A stretch of DNA of 16,045 nucleotides, taken from assembly GCA_001512985.1 (NCBI GenBank), contig LFRX01000005.1, forward strand, positions 14,998-31,042. Reading direction: 5' to 3'. Below the pieces are notes generated by a model, which searched no databases, was not told where the DNA came from, and saw only the letters and a program-made list of their open reading frames with translations. Source of the stretch: Acholeplasmatales bacterium DTU056 (GTDB lineage Bacteria > Bacillota_I > Bacilli_A > ML615J-28 > CAG-698). The stretch's first letter is position 1. Every line of letters starts with the position of its first letter. The position numbers and the translations under genes were made by a program. Positions 1 to 5,954 of this stretch are shown piece by piece.

Positions 1-62
1 TTTATTACATATTCGTTTTTACGATATGCAAATGTTAAATCTTTTATTTCAATTACACTCAT
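1..62 (-). CDS. ecfA: Energy-coupling factor (ECF) transporter ATP-binding protein, N-terminal fragment
   Basis: Only the first 20 codons are inside the window, reading MSVIEIKDLTFAYRKNEYVI. The pattern IEIKDLTFAY is the typical first strand of ABC ATPases of the CbiO/EcfA type, just before the Walker A loop. EcfA subunits hydrolyse ATP to drive vitamin or metal uptake with EcfT and an S component. The start is ATG at 60-62, preceded 8 nt upstream by AAAGGA (71-76). It lies 14 nt after the stop of the NusG-domain-II gene, so the two are probably co-transcribed. In many Bacilli an ecfA1-ecfA2-ecfT set follows rplQ, which supports this call over a generic ABC ATPase. Whether it is the A1 or A2 copy cannot be decided from so little. 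Confidence 0.72.
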   Translation of the reverse strand, partial: MSVIEIKDLTFAYRKNEYVI

Positions 63-76
63 ACTAAAAATCCTTT

Positions 77-454
77 CTATGGAACAATATAGTCGGTATC
101 ATCGAAAGATGCTCCAACGATTCGTACCACTACACCATTAGTACAAATAATTGGTGTAAAGTAACGATAACTCATTCCCATTCGTAAGCAATATTTATCT
201 GGACAATCAGCTTCTTTCATCCAAATACGATTATATGTAACTCTAACAATATTATGGTGATTATCTTTATCAATGACATAAGTTTCATCGGTGGTTTCTT
301 CTAATTTTACCCGATATAATACTTCATTTCGATATAACACTTCTACATATAAATCGTCATTTTCATTAATTTTATATTGCTCAAAGTAAATATAATAAAT
401 TCCAATCCCTAATAAAATAACAATTAAAATTATGACAAAATCTAATTTCTTCAA
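77..454 (-). CDS. Membrane-anchored NusG domain II protein (function unknown)
   Basis: A 125-residue protein. Residues 6-24 form one hydrophobic segment (VIILIVILLGIGIYYIYF), so the protein is probably anchored with its C-terminal domain outside. The rest looks like the NusG domain II family: beta-rich, then CPDKYC (C84, C89), a glycine, and IICTNG (C104) near the end. The family's cellular role is not established, and it should not be read as the transcription factor NusG. A longer reading begins with TTG at 467-469, but that codon lies directly against AGGTGG (461-466). The TTG at 452-454 has this ribosome binding site at 6-nt spacing and gives the ordinary signal-like start MKKLDF, so I chose it. 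The gene has its own promoter and precedes ecfA by 14 nt. Confidence 0.75.
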   Translation of the reverse strand: MKKLDFVIILIVILLGIGIYYIYFEQYKINENDDLYVEVLYRNEVLYRVKLEETTDETYVIDKDNHHNIVRVTYNRIWMKEADCPDKYCLRMGMSYRYFTPIICTNGVVVRIVGASFDDTDYIVP

Positions 455-460
455 GTGAAA

Positions 461-466
461 CCACCT
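461..466 (-). promoter_or_regulatory. Ribosome binding site that fixes a TTG start
   Basis: AGGTGG on the minus strand, 6 nt upstream of TTG at 452-454. No ATG lies near it in the correct frame. It decides in favour of the 125-residue reading of the NusG-domain-II gene. Confidence 0.7.
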
Positions 467-481
467 CAATTTAACTATTAT

Positions 482-510
482 ATTTTACCATCTTTTATAG
501 GTATTTGCAA
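482..510 (-). promoter_or_regulatory. Sigma-A type promoter with extended -10, driving the NusG-II/ecfA unit
   Basis: On the minus strand there is a -35 of TTGCAA (505-510), a 17-nt spacer, and a -10 of TAAAAT (482-487) preceded by TGG, which makes an extended -10. It lies between the deacetylase terminator and the NusG-domain-II gene. The inferred start of transcription is near 475, giving a short leader with AGGTGG. The spacing is optimal, and this is the clearest promoter in the window. Confidence 0.7.
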
Positions 511-535
511 GATATTAACGGTTTCCTAGTATTTA

Positions 536-570
536 AATAAAAAAAGCTTATATTTAAAATATAAGCTTTT
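536..570 (-). terminator. Rho-independent terminator of the deacetylase gene, overlapping its stop codon
   Basis: Bases 559-570 and 542-553 form a perfect 12-bp inverted repeat around AAGCTT with a 5-nt loop. In the minus-strand transcript the hairpin runs straight into a T run of about seven. The stem is AT-rich, with only two G-C pairs. Two bases of the TAA stop (569-571) of the deacetylase gene lie inside the stem, so terminator and reading frame overlap. Confidence 0.75.
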
Positions 571-1756
571 AACGGTATATTTTTCCTGTAATAATATTTT
601 CTTTATTTCGAAAATCAAAATATTCAAAAGTAGTAATAAATTGATAATTCATGTCTTTTAGTTTTAAAATCACTTCTTCAATCAATTGCAAATCCATTTT
701 GTATGAATCATGAAAAATAATTATAGCTTTATCAGGAATATTATTAAATATTATATCCATTTTTTCTTCTTTAGTAATATCTTTCCAATCAAGGCTATCA
801 ACATTCCAATGTATAATTGGATATCTAATATATTCTAATGTTTCTGAAAGAAATGCTCCATAGGGAAATCGGAATAATTGAGGATAATATCCTACAATTT
901 CTTTTAAAATTTCTTGAGTTTGATCGATTTCAAATAGGATTGTTTCGATATTTGCTTTTGATAAATCACGATGACTATAACTATGATTTCCTATTTCATG
1001 CTTATCTTGGGCAATTTGTTTTACTTCTTCTTGATATATTAATGCATTTAGTCCTAGAAGAAAAAAAGTAGCTTTAATATTATACTTTCTTAAAAGTGCT
1101 AATAGTAAAGTTGTTTTATTACTTGGACCATCATCAAATGTTAAAACAACTTGCTTTGTTGGTTTTATTTGTTCTTGGTTTATTTTTTTTTGACTGATAT
1201 TTATTTTATCAATATTAATCTCAATTATTTGTGATAAGTTATCATTTACAAAAAATTTAATTGTATTAGGAGTGATGATATATGGAATTTGCAAAACAGT
1301 AAATGGATCTAGTAAGAGTTTTCCGTGAATATTATCATTAATAATTGGCAAAATAACATCTTGTAATTCAGTGTCATTAAGGTACAGTAATGCATTTTGT
1401 TCATAATTAAAACTATATGTTTTAAGGAATCTTTGATATCTTTTTAAAGAGATTATCGTAATATCATAAATAACACTAAAATAGGTACCGTTATCAACTG
1501 TTTGATATTCAATAACTGCTTGAACTAAGTCGGGCATTCGCAGGATTTTATTAGACGTCATTACTAATTCATTTTTAATGTATTCATTAATTTGAAAATT
1601 AGTTGTTACAGGATAATTTATAATAACTTTATTTGATAGAGTTTCTGTTTTATCATCAATTACTTTTTCGTTGATATTTATTATATTATTTTTTTTGTTA
1701 TTACATCCGCTTATTATAAATATTATTACTAAGCAAAATAATAGAAGTCTTTTCAT
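569..1756 (-). CDS. Lipoprotein polysaccharide (peptidoglycan-type) deacetylase, PdaC-like
   Basis: A 395-residue protein with three parts. Residues 1-18 are a lipoprotein signal ending ISGC (C18), so it is probably tethered outside the membrane. Residues about 42-185 resemble the DUF4163/DUF3298 module found before the catalytic domain in Bacillus PdaC; this is judged by eye. Residues about 200-385 are a NodB deacetylase domain: TFDDGP (D208, D209), HSYSH (metal ligands H258, H262), RFPYG (R296, P298), DSLDW (D320-W324) and FHD (H349). All catalytic motifs are intact, so it should remove acetyl groups from N-acetylated glycans, most likely in cell wall. The ATG start follows GGTGA at 5-nt spacing. 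The gene is more AT-rich than the ribosomal genes and lies between two terminators, which suggests independent expression. The true substrate is unknown. Confidence 0.85.
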   Translation of the reverse strand: MKRLLLFCLVIIFIISGCNNKKNNIININEKVIDDKTETLSNKVIINYPVTTNFQINEYIKNELVMTSNKILRMPDLVQAVIEYQTVDNGTYFSVIYDITIISLKRYQRFLKTYSFNYEQNALLYLNDTELQDVILPIINDNIHGKLLLDPFTVLQIPYIITPNTIKFFVNDNLSQIIEINIDKINISQKKINQEQIKPTKQVVLTFDDGPSNKTTLLLALLRKYNIKATFFLLGLNALIYQEEVKQIAQDKHEIGNHSYSHRDLSKANIETILFEIDQTQEILKEIVGYYPQLFRFPYGAFLSETLEYIRYPIIHWNVDSLDWKDITKEEKMDIIFNNIPDKAIIIFHDSYKMDLQLIEEVILKLKDMNYQFITTFEYFDFRNKENIITGKIYR

Positions 1757-1775
1757 TTACTTCACCAATTATATT

Positions 1776-1803
1776 ATTAAAGTTATCGACAATTTATATA
1801 CAA
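1776..1803 (-). promoter_or_regulatory. Tentative promoter of the deacetylase gene
   Basis: The 54 nt between the alpha-operon terminator and the deacetylase start must hold any private promoter. The best candidate is TTGTAT (1798-1803), a 16-nt spacer, and TTTAAT (1776-1781). A perfect TATAAT also occurs at 1768-1773, but its partner TTGTCG is only 13 nt away and it would leave almost no leader. The AT-rich sequence makes chance matches easy. Confidence 0.25.
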
Positions 1804-1810
1804 TAAAGAC

Positions 1811-1846
1811 AAAATAAAAAACTTGCCTTTGAAAACAAAGACAAGT
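1811..1846 (-). terminator. Strong rho-independent terminator ending the ribosomal supercluster
   Basis: Bases 1836-1846 and 1821-1831 form an 11-bp stem with a 4-nt loop. In minus-strand RNA it reads ACUUGUCUUUG, UUUU, CAAAGGCAAGU, followed by UUUUUAUUUU. One internal pair is G-U in this direction but becomes a C-A mismatch on the plus strand, so the signal is oriented to stop transcription coming from rplQ. It begins 18 nt after the rplQ stop codon. Confidence 0.9.
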
Positions 1847-1864
1847 ATTTTTATTTTACTTATA

Positions 1865-2230
1865 TTATTGAACAAACTCAATAATCGCCATTGGTGCAGC
1901 ATCGCCACGACGAGTTCCAAGTTTTAATACTCTTGTGTATCCACCGTTTCGATCAGCATATCGTGGAGCGATTTCTGAGAATAATTTTTGAATAGCATAT
2001 TGTCCTTTATCGTCTTTTTCAAAGCGAACTAAACGAGCAGCAAGACGTCTTGCGGCTAGGTCACCTCTTTTTCCTAATGTTACCATGCGGTCAGCTAGGC
2101 GTTTTAGTTCGTTTGCTTTTGCTTCAGTAGTTTCAATACGCTCGTAAATAATTAAGTCTGTCACCAAGTCGCGTAATAAAGCTTTACGTTGTGCCATATT
2201 ACGACTTAATTTACTATAGCCAAATGCCAT
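1865..2230 (-). CDS. rplQ: Large ribosomal subunit protein L17
   Basis: A 121-residue protein, the usual short bacterial L17 length. The diagnostic N-terminus is present: SKLSRNMAQRKALLRDLVTDLI, with the R-x-x-A-x-R-K-A-L-L-R-D pattern, followed by RIETTEAKANELKRLADRMVTLGKRGD. L17 binds 23S rRNA near the polypeptide exit tunnel. The start is ATG with AGGAGG 10 nt upstream. It is the last gene of the cluster, separated from rpoA by 59 nt, the longest internal gap. It stops 18 nt before the terminator stem at 1846. Confidence 0.97.
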   Translation of the reverse strand: MAFGYSKLSRNMAQRKALLRDLVTDLIIYERIETTEAKANELKRLADRMVTLGKRGDLAARRLAARLVRFEKDDKGQYAIQKLFSEIAPRYADRNGGYTRVLKLGTRRGDAAPMAIIEFVQ

Positions 2231-2289
2231 TACACATAATCCTCCTTTCGGACAGTATTTTCACCCGAATATTAATCTAGTATTTCGAA

Positions 2290-3360
2290 TTATTCTGCAT
2301 CATTTGCAGTATCTTCATCTTCGTCGTTACTTTCGGAAGTATAACGACTGTCAACTTCATATGAGCGTCTTAAATCAAGACCTAATTCATGTAATTTAGA
2401 AACGACTTCTTTTAATGATTTTCTACCTAGATTTCGAACGCGCATCATTTCTTCTTCAGTTTTTTGAACTAATTCGCCAACTGTATTGATACCAGCACGT
2501 TTTAAGCAGTTATATGAACGAACAGATAAGTCTAACTCTTCGATTTTCTTTTCAAGTTTTTTATTAGTAACTTTTTCTTCACGTTCGTGCATATATTCTT
2601 CAGTGCTAATAATATCGTTAATGTTAGCGATTAATTCATAATGTTCCATTAGGTACTTGGAGGCTAATGATAGTGAGTCCGATGGTTTAATACTTCCATT
2701 AGTCCAAATTTCCATAACTAATTTATCAAAATCGAAGTTATCATCGACACGTGTTTTTTCAACAGTGTAATTTACTTTCGTAATTGGTGTGTAAATTGAA
2801 TCGATTGGAATTCGGTTGATGATTCTTGCACCGTGTTTATCACGGCAAAAGATTTTATTTTCTTCTGAACTTGCATATCCTACGCCACGACGAGCGAAAA
2901 ACTCAGCTTTGAAACGAGCACCTTTTTCAAGTTCGGCAATCACTAAGTCAGGATTTACAACGCGAATGTTGGAATCATTCGTACATTTTAAATCTCCGGC
3001 CTTAATTACTCCCTCGCCCTCAGCAACAATCTCAAATCTATACAATGGTTCTTGGTCATCTTTGTTTGCTGCAAATAAATCCTCTGGATCAATCGCAAAA
3101 ACAACATTTTTTAAATTTAAAATTATTTCGGTAACATCTTGGATAACTCCTGGAAGGGCCATAAACTCATGTTCAACACCTTCAATAGCCATCGCCACGA
3201 TTGCTACCCCAGGCATTGAAGATAATAAGACTCTTCGTAATGAATTTCCAATTGTTATTCCATACCCTCTTTCAAGAGGAGTAATTGTAAACTGACCATA
3301 ATTTTCGGTCTCGTTATATACAAATTGGATTTGAGGTTTGATGAATCCTATTTTTCTCAT
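2290..3360 (-). CDS. rpoA: DNA-directed RNA polymerase alpha subunit
   Basis: A 356-residue protein. The N-terminal assembly domain is shown by GNSLRRVLLSSMPG (38-51) and runs to about residue 240. A linker follows, then the C-terminal domain from about 272, with LSVRSYNCLKRAGI and NLGRKSL. R281, N284 and K314 match positions that contact UP-element DNA in E. coli alpha. It dimerises to seed polymerase assembly and contacts promoters and activators. It is longer than the common 312-320 residues, mainly through an acidic tail (SESNDEDEDTANDAE). The ATG follows AAAGGAGG at 10-nt spacing. It lies between rpsK and rplQ, as in most Bacillota. Confidence 0.98.
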   Translation of the reverse strand: MRKIGFIKPQIQFVYNETENYGQFTITPLERGYGITIGNSLRRVLLSSMPGVAIVAMAIEGVEHEFMALPGVIQDVTEIILNLKNVVFAIDPEDLFAANKDDQEPLYRFEIVAEGEGVIKAGDLKCTNDSNIRVVNPDLVIAELEKGARFKAEFFARRGVGYASSEENKIFCRDKHGARIINRIPIDSIYTPITKVNYTVEKTRVDDNFDFDKLVMEIWTNGSIKPSDSLSLASKYLMEHYELIANINDIISTEEYMHEREEKVTNKKLEKKIEELDLSVRSYNCLKRAGINTVGELVQKTEEEMMRVRNLGRKSLKEVVSKLHELGLDLRRSYEVDSRYTSESNDEDEDTANDAE

Positions 3361-3387
3361 CCTCTTGCAGCCTCCTTTTTTTATAAA

Positions 3388-3771
3388 TTAACCACGCGGT
3401 TTTTTCGGTGGTCTGCAACCATTGTGAGGAACTGGAGTAACGTCTTTAATTGATGTAATTTCTAATCCGGCAACTTGTAATGAACGAATTGCTGCTTCAC
3501 GACCTGGACCTGGTCCACGAACGGACACATCTACTTTAATCATACCATTTTCCATAGCCGCTTTTGCAGCTGCTTCAGAAGCCATTTGTGCTGCAAAAGG
3601 AGTTGACTTTTTGCTACCTTTAAAACCAACTGCACCGGCACTTGACCATGCAATAGTATTTCCGGCTTCATCAGTAATAGTTACAATTGTATTGTTAAAT
3701 GTCGAATGAATATGTGCTATCCCCTGTGGGATATTTTTTCTAACTTTACGTCTACGTGTTTTACGAGCCAT
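3388..3771 (-). CDS. rpsK: Small ribosomal subunit protein S11
   Basis: A 127-residue protein of normal length. It has the lysine/arginine-rich start ARKTRRRKVRKN, the core GIAHIHSTFNNTIVTITD, the GPGPGREAAIRSLQ turn, and the conserved C-terminal tail VTPVPHNGCRPPKKPRG. S11 sits on the 30S platform with S18 and S21, next to the mRNA exit and the 3' end of 16S rRNA. The ATG start has GGAGG 9 nt upstream, and this site lies immediately after the rpsM stop codon. The order rpsM-rpsK-rpoA is the classical alpha operon without rpsD. Confidence 0.98.
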   Translation of the reverse strand: MARKTRRRKVRKNIPQGIAHIHSTFNNTIVTITDEAGNTIAWSSAGAVGFKGSKKSTPFAAQMASEAAAKAAMENGMIKVDVSVRGPGPGREAAIRSLQVAGLEITSIKDVTPVPHNGCRPPKKPRG

Positions 3772-3786
3772 TAAATACGCCCTCCT

Positions 3787-4152
3787 TTATTTCTTCTTAT
3801 TAGCAACAGTTTTTGATGGTCCTTTTCTAGTGCGGGCATTGCATCGCGTATTTTGACCACGTACAGGTAATCCTTTGCGATGGCGAATACCACGATAACA
3901 TGAAATTTCCATCAAACGTTTAATATTTAAAGCTACTTCGCGTCGTAAGTCACCTTCAACTTTTAGTAAGGTTACTTCATTACGAATTTTTGTTAATTCT
4001 TCTTCAGTTAAATCACGAACGCGTTTATTTTCATCTATACCAGTATTTTTCAATATTTTTTCGGCAGTTGGTTTCCCAATACCATAAATATATGTTAATG
4101 CTATGACAACTCGTTTGTCACGAGGGATATCAACACCAGCAATACGTGCCAT
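3787..4152 (-). CDS. rpsM: Small ribosomal subunit protein S13
   Basis: A 121-residue protein starting MARIAGVDIPRDKRVVIALT, with YGIGKPTAEKIL (helix-turn-helix region) and the basic C-terminal tail from about residue 90 (RHRKGLPVRGQNTRCNARTRKG). In the 30S head it forms bridges to the 50S subunit, and its tail contacts P-site tRNA. The ATG is preceded by TAGGAGGTGCAAGA. The gap to rpmJ is 14 nt, and the ribosome binding site overlaps the rpmJ stop. Confidence 0.98.
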   Translation of the reverse strand: MARIAGVDIPRDKRVVIALTYIYGIGKPTAEKILKNTGIDENKRVRDLTEEELTKIRNEVTLLKVEGDLRREVALNIKRLMEISCYRGIRHRKGLPVRGQNTRCNARTRKGPSKTVANKKK

Positions 4153-4166
4153 TCTTGCACCTCCTA

Positions 4167-4280
4167 TTATCCTTGTCTTTGTTTATGTTTTGGATTTTTA
4201 CATATAACCATTACTCGTCCTTTACGAGTAATTACTTTACATTGATCACACATAGGTTTAACTGATGATCTAACTTTCAT
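4167..4280 (-). CDS. rpmJ: Large ribosomal subunit protein L36 (zinc-binding form)
   Basis: A 37-residue protein: it starts MKVRSSVKPMCDQCKV and ends CKNPKHKQRQG. The zinc ribbon ligands are all present: C11, C14, C27 and H32. This is the cysteine-containing paralogue of L36, rather than the zinc-free kind. L36 caps rRNA helices in the 50S subunit. The ATG start has AGGAGG 7 nt upstream. The position between infA and rpsM is the standard one. Confidence 0.97.
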   Translation of the reverse strand: MKVRSSVKPMCDQCKVITRKGRVMVICKNPKHKQRQG

Positions 4281-4317
4281 TTTAATCCTCCTTTATTTAT
4301 AGGAAAAAATACACTAC

Positions 4318-4536
4318 TTATTTATGTCGATAAGTAATTCGGCCACGTGTTAAATCGTATGGTGATAATTCCACAGTTACCTTATCACCTGGTAAAATAG
4401 TGATGAAATTCATCCGGATTTTACCAGAAACGTGTGCCAATATTTGATGCCCGTTTTCTAAGCTGACTTTAAAAATCGCGTTTGGAAGAGCATCGGTAAC
4501 TGTGCCTCTCAATTCGATAACATCGCCTTTAGACAT
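4318..4536 (-). CDS. infA: Translation initiation factor IF-1
   Basis: A 72-residue S1-like OB-fold protein, exactly the usual length. Conserved blocks are LPNAIFKVSLENGHQILAHVSGKIRMNFI and GDKVTVELSPYDLTRGRITYR. IF-1 occupies the A site during initiation together with IF-2 and IF-3. A TTG lies just upstream in frame, but ATG at 4534-4536 has GGAGG 8 nt upstream and gives the family start MSKGDVIEL. The gene overlaps the end of map by 8 nt, so translation is probably coupled. Confidence 0.97.
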   Translation of the reverse strand: MSKGDVIELRGTVTDALPNAIFKVSLENGHQILAHVSGKIRMNFITILPGDKVTVELSPYDLTRGRITYRHK

Positions 4537-5299
4537 CAAATTCGCCTCCTTTTTTGGTAGTTAAAATTATGTACCCTTCATCTGTAATTGCAATTGAATG
4601 CTCGAAATGCGCGCTATCTGTATAATCGACAGTAACTGTCGTCCAATTATCTGATAATATTTTTACTTCTCCTGATCCCATAACTACCATAGGTTCGATT
4701 GCTAAGGTCATACCGGGTTTTAAAATTGGTCCACGTCCTGGCGGTCCATAATTTGGCACCATTGGATCTTCATGAAGTTTTTGGCCAATTCCATGCCCTG
4801 TAAAGTTCTTAACAATCCCATATCCTCGAGATGTAACATACTGTTCAATTGCATGTGATATATCTGACAAATGATTATTTGGTTTAGCGAATTTTAAGCC
4901 TTCATATAAAGACTCTTCAGTAACCGCTAGCAATTTTCTTCTAGCTTCTGAAATAGTCCCAACAGCAAATGTCTTTGCGCTATCTGCGTGGTAGCCTTTA
5001 TAATAGGCTCCAACATCAATTGAGATAATATCACCATCTTTTAAAATCACATCTTTGGAAGGTATGCCATGAATAACAACTTCATTAACCGATGCACATA
5101 TTGAGCCCGCAAAGCCTCCATATCCTTTAAAGGATGGGATAGCCCCAAAGGAACGAATTACCTCTTCAGCAATCCTATCCAACTCTAATGTGGATACTCC
5201 CGGCGCAATCGCTTTTTCTACTGCTTCTAAAGCACAGGCTACAATATGTCCGGCTTTTTGCATTATTGCAATTTCTCGGTTACTTTTTAGCGTTATCAT
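4529..5299 (-). CDS. map: Methionine aminopeptidase, type I
   Basis: A 256-residue enzyme that removes the initiator methionine from new proteins at the ribosome exit. The five metal ligands of the pita-bread fold are visible: D95, D106, H169, E202 and E233. The substrate-site histidines H77 and H176 are also present (VVIHGIP, GHGIGQKLHE). There is no zinc-finger extension, so it is the short type Ia form. ATG at 5297-5299 lies inside the end of adk (20-nt overlap) with GGAGG 6 nt upstream. Its own stop overlaps infA by 8 nt. No KOW-domain gene lies between map and infA, unlike in Bacillus subtilis. Confidence 0.97.
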   Translation of the reverse strand: MITLKSNREIAIMQKAGHIVACALEAVEKAIAPGVSTLELDRIAEEVIRSFGAIPSFKGYGGFAGSICASVNEVVIHGIPSKDVILKDGDIISIDVGAYYKGYHADSAKTFAVGTISEARRKLLAVTEESLYEGLKFAKPNNHLSDISHAIEQYVTSRGYGIVKNFTGHGIGQKLHEDPMVPNYGPPGRGPILKPGMTLAIEPMVVMGSGEVKILSDNWTTVTVDYTDSAHFEHSIAITDEGYIILTTKKGGEFDV

Positions 5300-5945
5300 T
5301 CAAACCCTCCAATAATTTTTGCACGTGAATAAATGAAACTTCAATATTATCTTCACTATTGATGTTATATACTAAATTTTTCTTTTGATAATAATCTAAA
5401 ATAGGTTTACTAGTTTGATTATAAATTTCATATCTTCTTGTGATGGCTTCATAAGTATCGTCTTTACGTTGAATTAATTCGCCACCACACAAATCACAAA
5501 TTCCTTCAACTTTTGGCTTCATTCTTGTGATATGATAAACCGCTTGACAATTTTTACAAATTCTTCGCCCAATAATGCGTTCTACTAAAGACTCATAACT
5601 AATTACTAAATTCAAGACGGCGTCGATTTTTAATGACAACCTCTCTAATATTTCGTCTAATTTCACTGCCTGGTTAAGCGTTCGTGGAAAACCATCTAAT
5701 ATAAAGCCTTGTTTAATTGGAACTTTCTTTAATGTCTCTTCTACAAGACTCAGCGTAATATCATCAGGAACTAACTCCCCTTTTTTAATGTATTCATGAG
5801 CTAAAATTCCTAATGGTTCTTTATCCATATAGGCTTTACGGAACATTTCCCCAGTTGAAATATGGACTAAATTATACATATTTTTAATTAGTATGGCTTG
5901 AGTCCCTTTTCCAGCCCCGGGTGGCCCCATTATTAGTAAATTCAT
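5280..5945 (-). CDS. adk: Adenylate kinase, zinc-binding LID type
   Basis: A 221-residue enzyme converting ATP + AMP to two ADP. The P-loop is GPPGAGKG (7-14), the AMP-binding segment follows, and DGFPR lies at 84-88. The LID domain carries C130-x2-C133 and C150-x2-C153, a four-cysteine zinc site typical of Gram-positive enzymes. A TTG two codons upstream is in frame, but ATG at 5943-5945 yields the family start MNLLIMGPPG. The ribosome binding site is weak (AAGG, 7 nt away, fused to the secY stop), so re-initiation after secY is likely. The spacer after secY is only 9 nt. Confidence 0.97.
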   Translation of the reverse strand: MNLLIMGPPGAGKGTQAILIKNMYNLVHISTGEMFRKAYMDKEPLGILAHEYIKKGELVPDDITLSLVEETLKKVPIKQGFILDGFPRTLNQAVKLDEILERLSLKIDAVLNLVISYESLVERIIGRRICKNCQAVYHITRMKPKVEGICDLCGGELIQRKDDTYEAITRRYEIYNQTSKPILDYYQKKNLVYNINSEDNIEVSFIHVQKLLEGLNDNAKK

Positions 5946-5954
5946 AATCAAACC

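Noticed and set aside
838..1071. Open frame of 77 codons on the plus strand inside the deacetylase gene
   Set aside because: It lies opposite a gene with complete catalytic motifs, has no ribosome binding site or recognisable domain, and is leucine/phenylalanine-rich as expected for an antisense of AT-rich coding sequence.
1768..1792. Perfect TATAAT with TTGTCG upstream of the deacetylase gene
   Set aside because: The spacing is 13 nt, too short for a sigma-A promoter, and transcription would begin at the ribosome binding site.
2247..2269. Small inverted repeat TTCGG/CCGAA between rpoA and rplQ
   Set aside because: Only 5 bp with a 13-nt loop and no T run; it touches the rplQ ribosome binding site, but it is too weak to call a regulatory hairpin.
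2816..3295. Open frame of 159 codons on the plus strand opposite rpoA
   Set aside because: Shadow of the conserved rpoA frame; serine/threonine/proline-rich random composition and no start signals.
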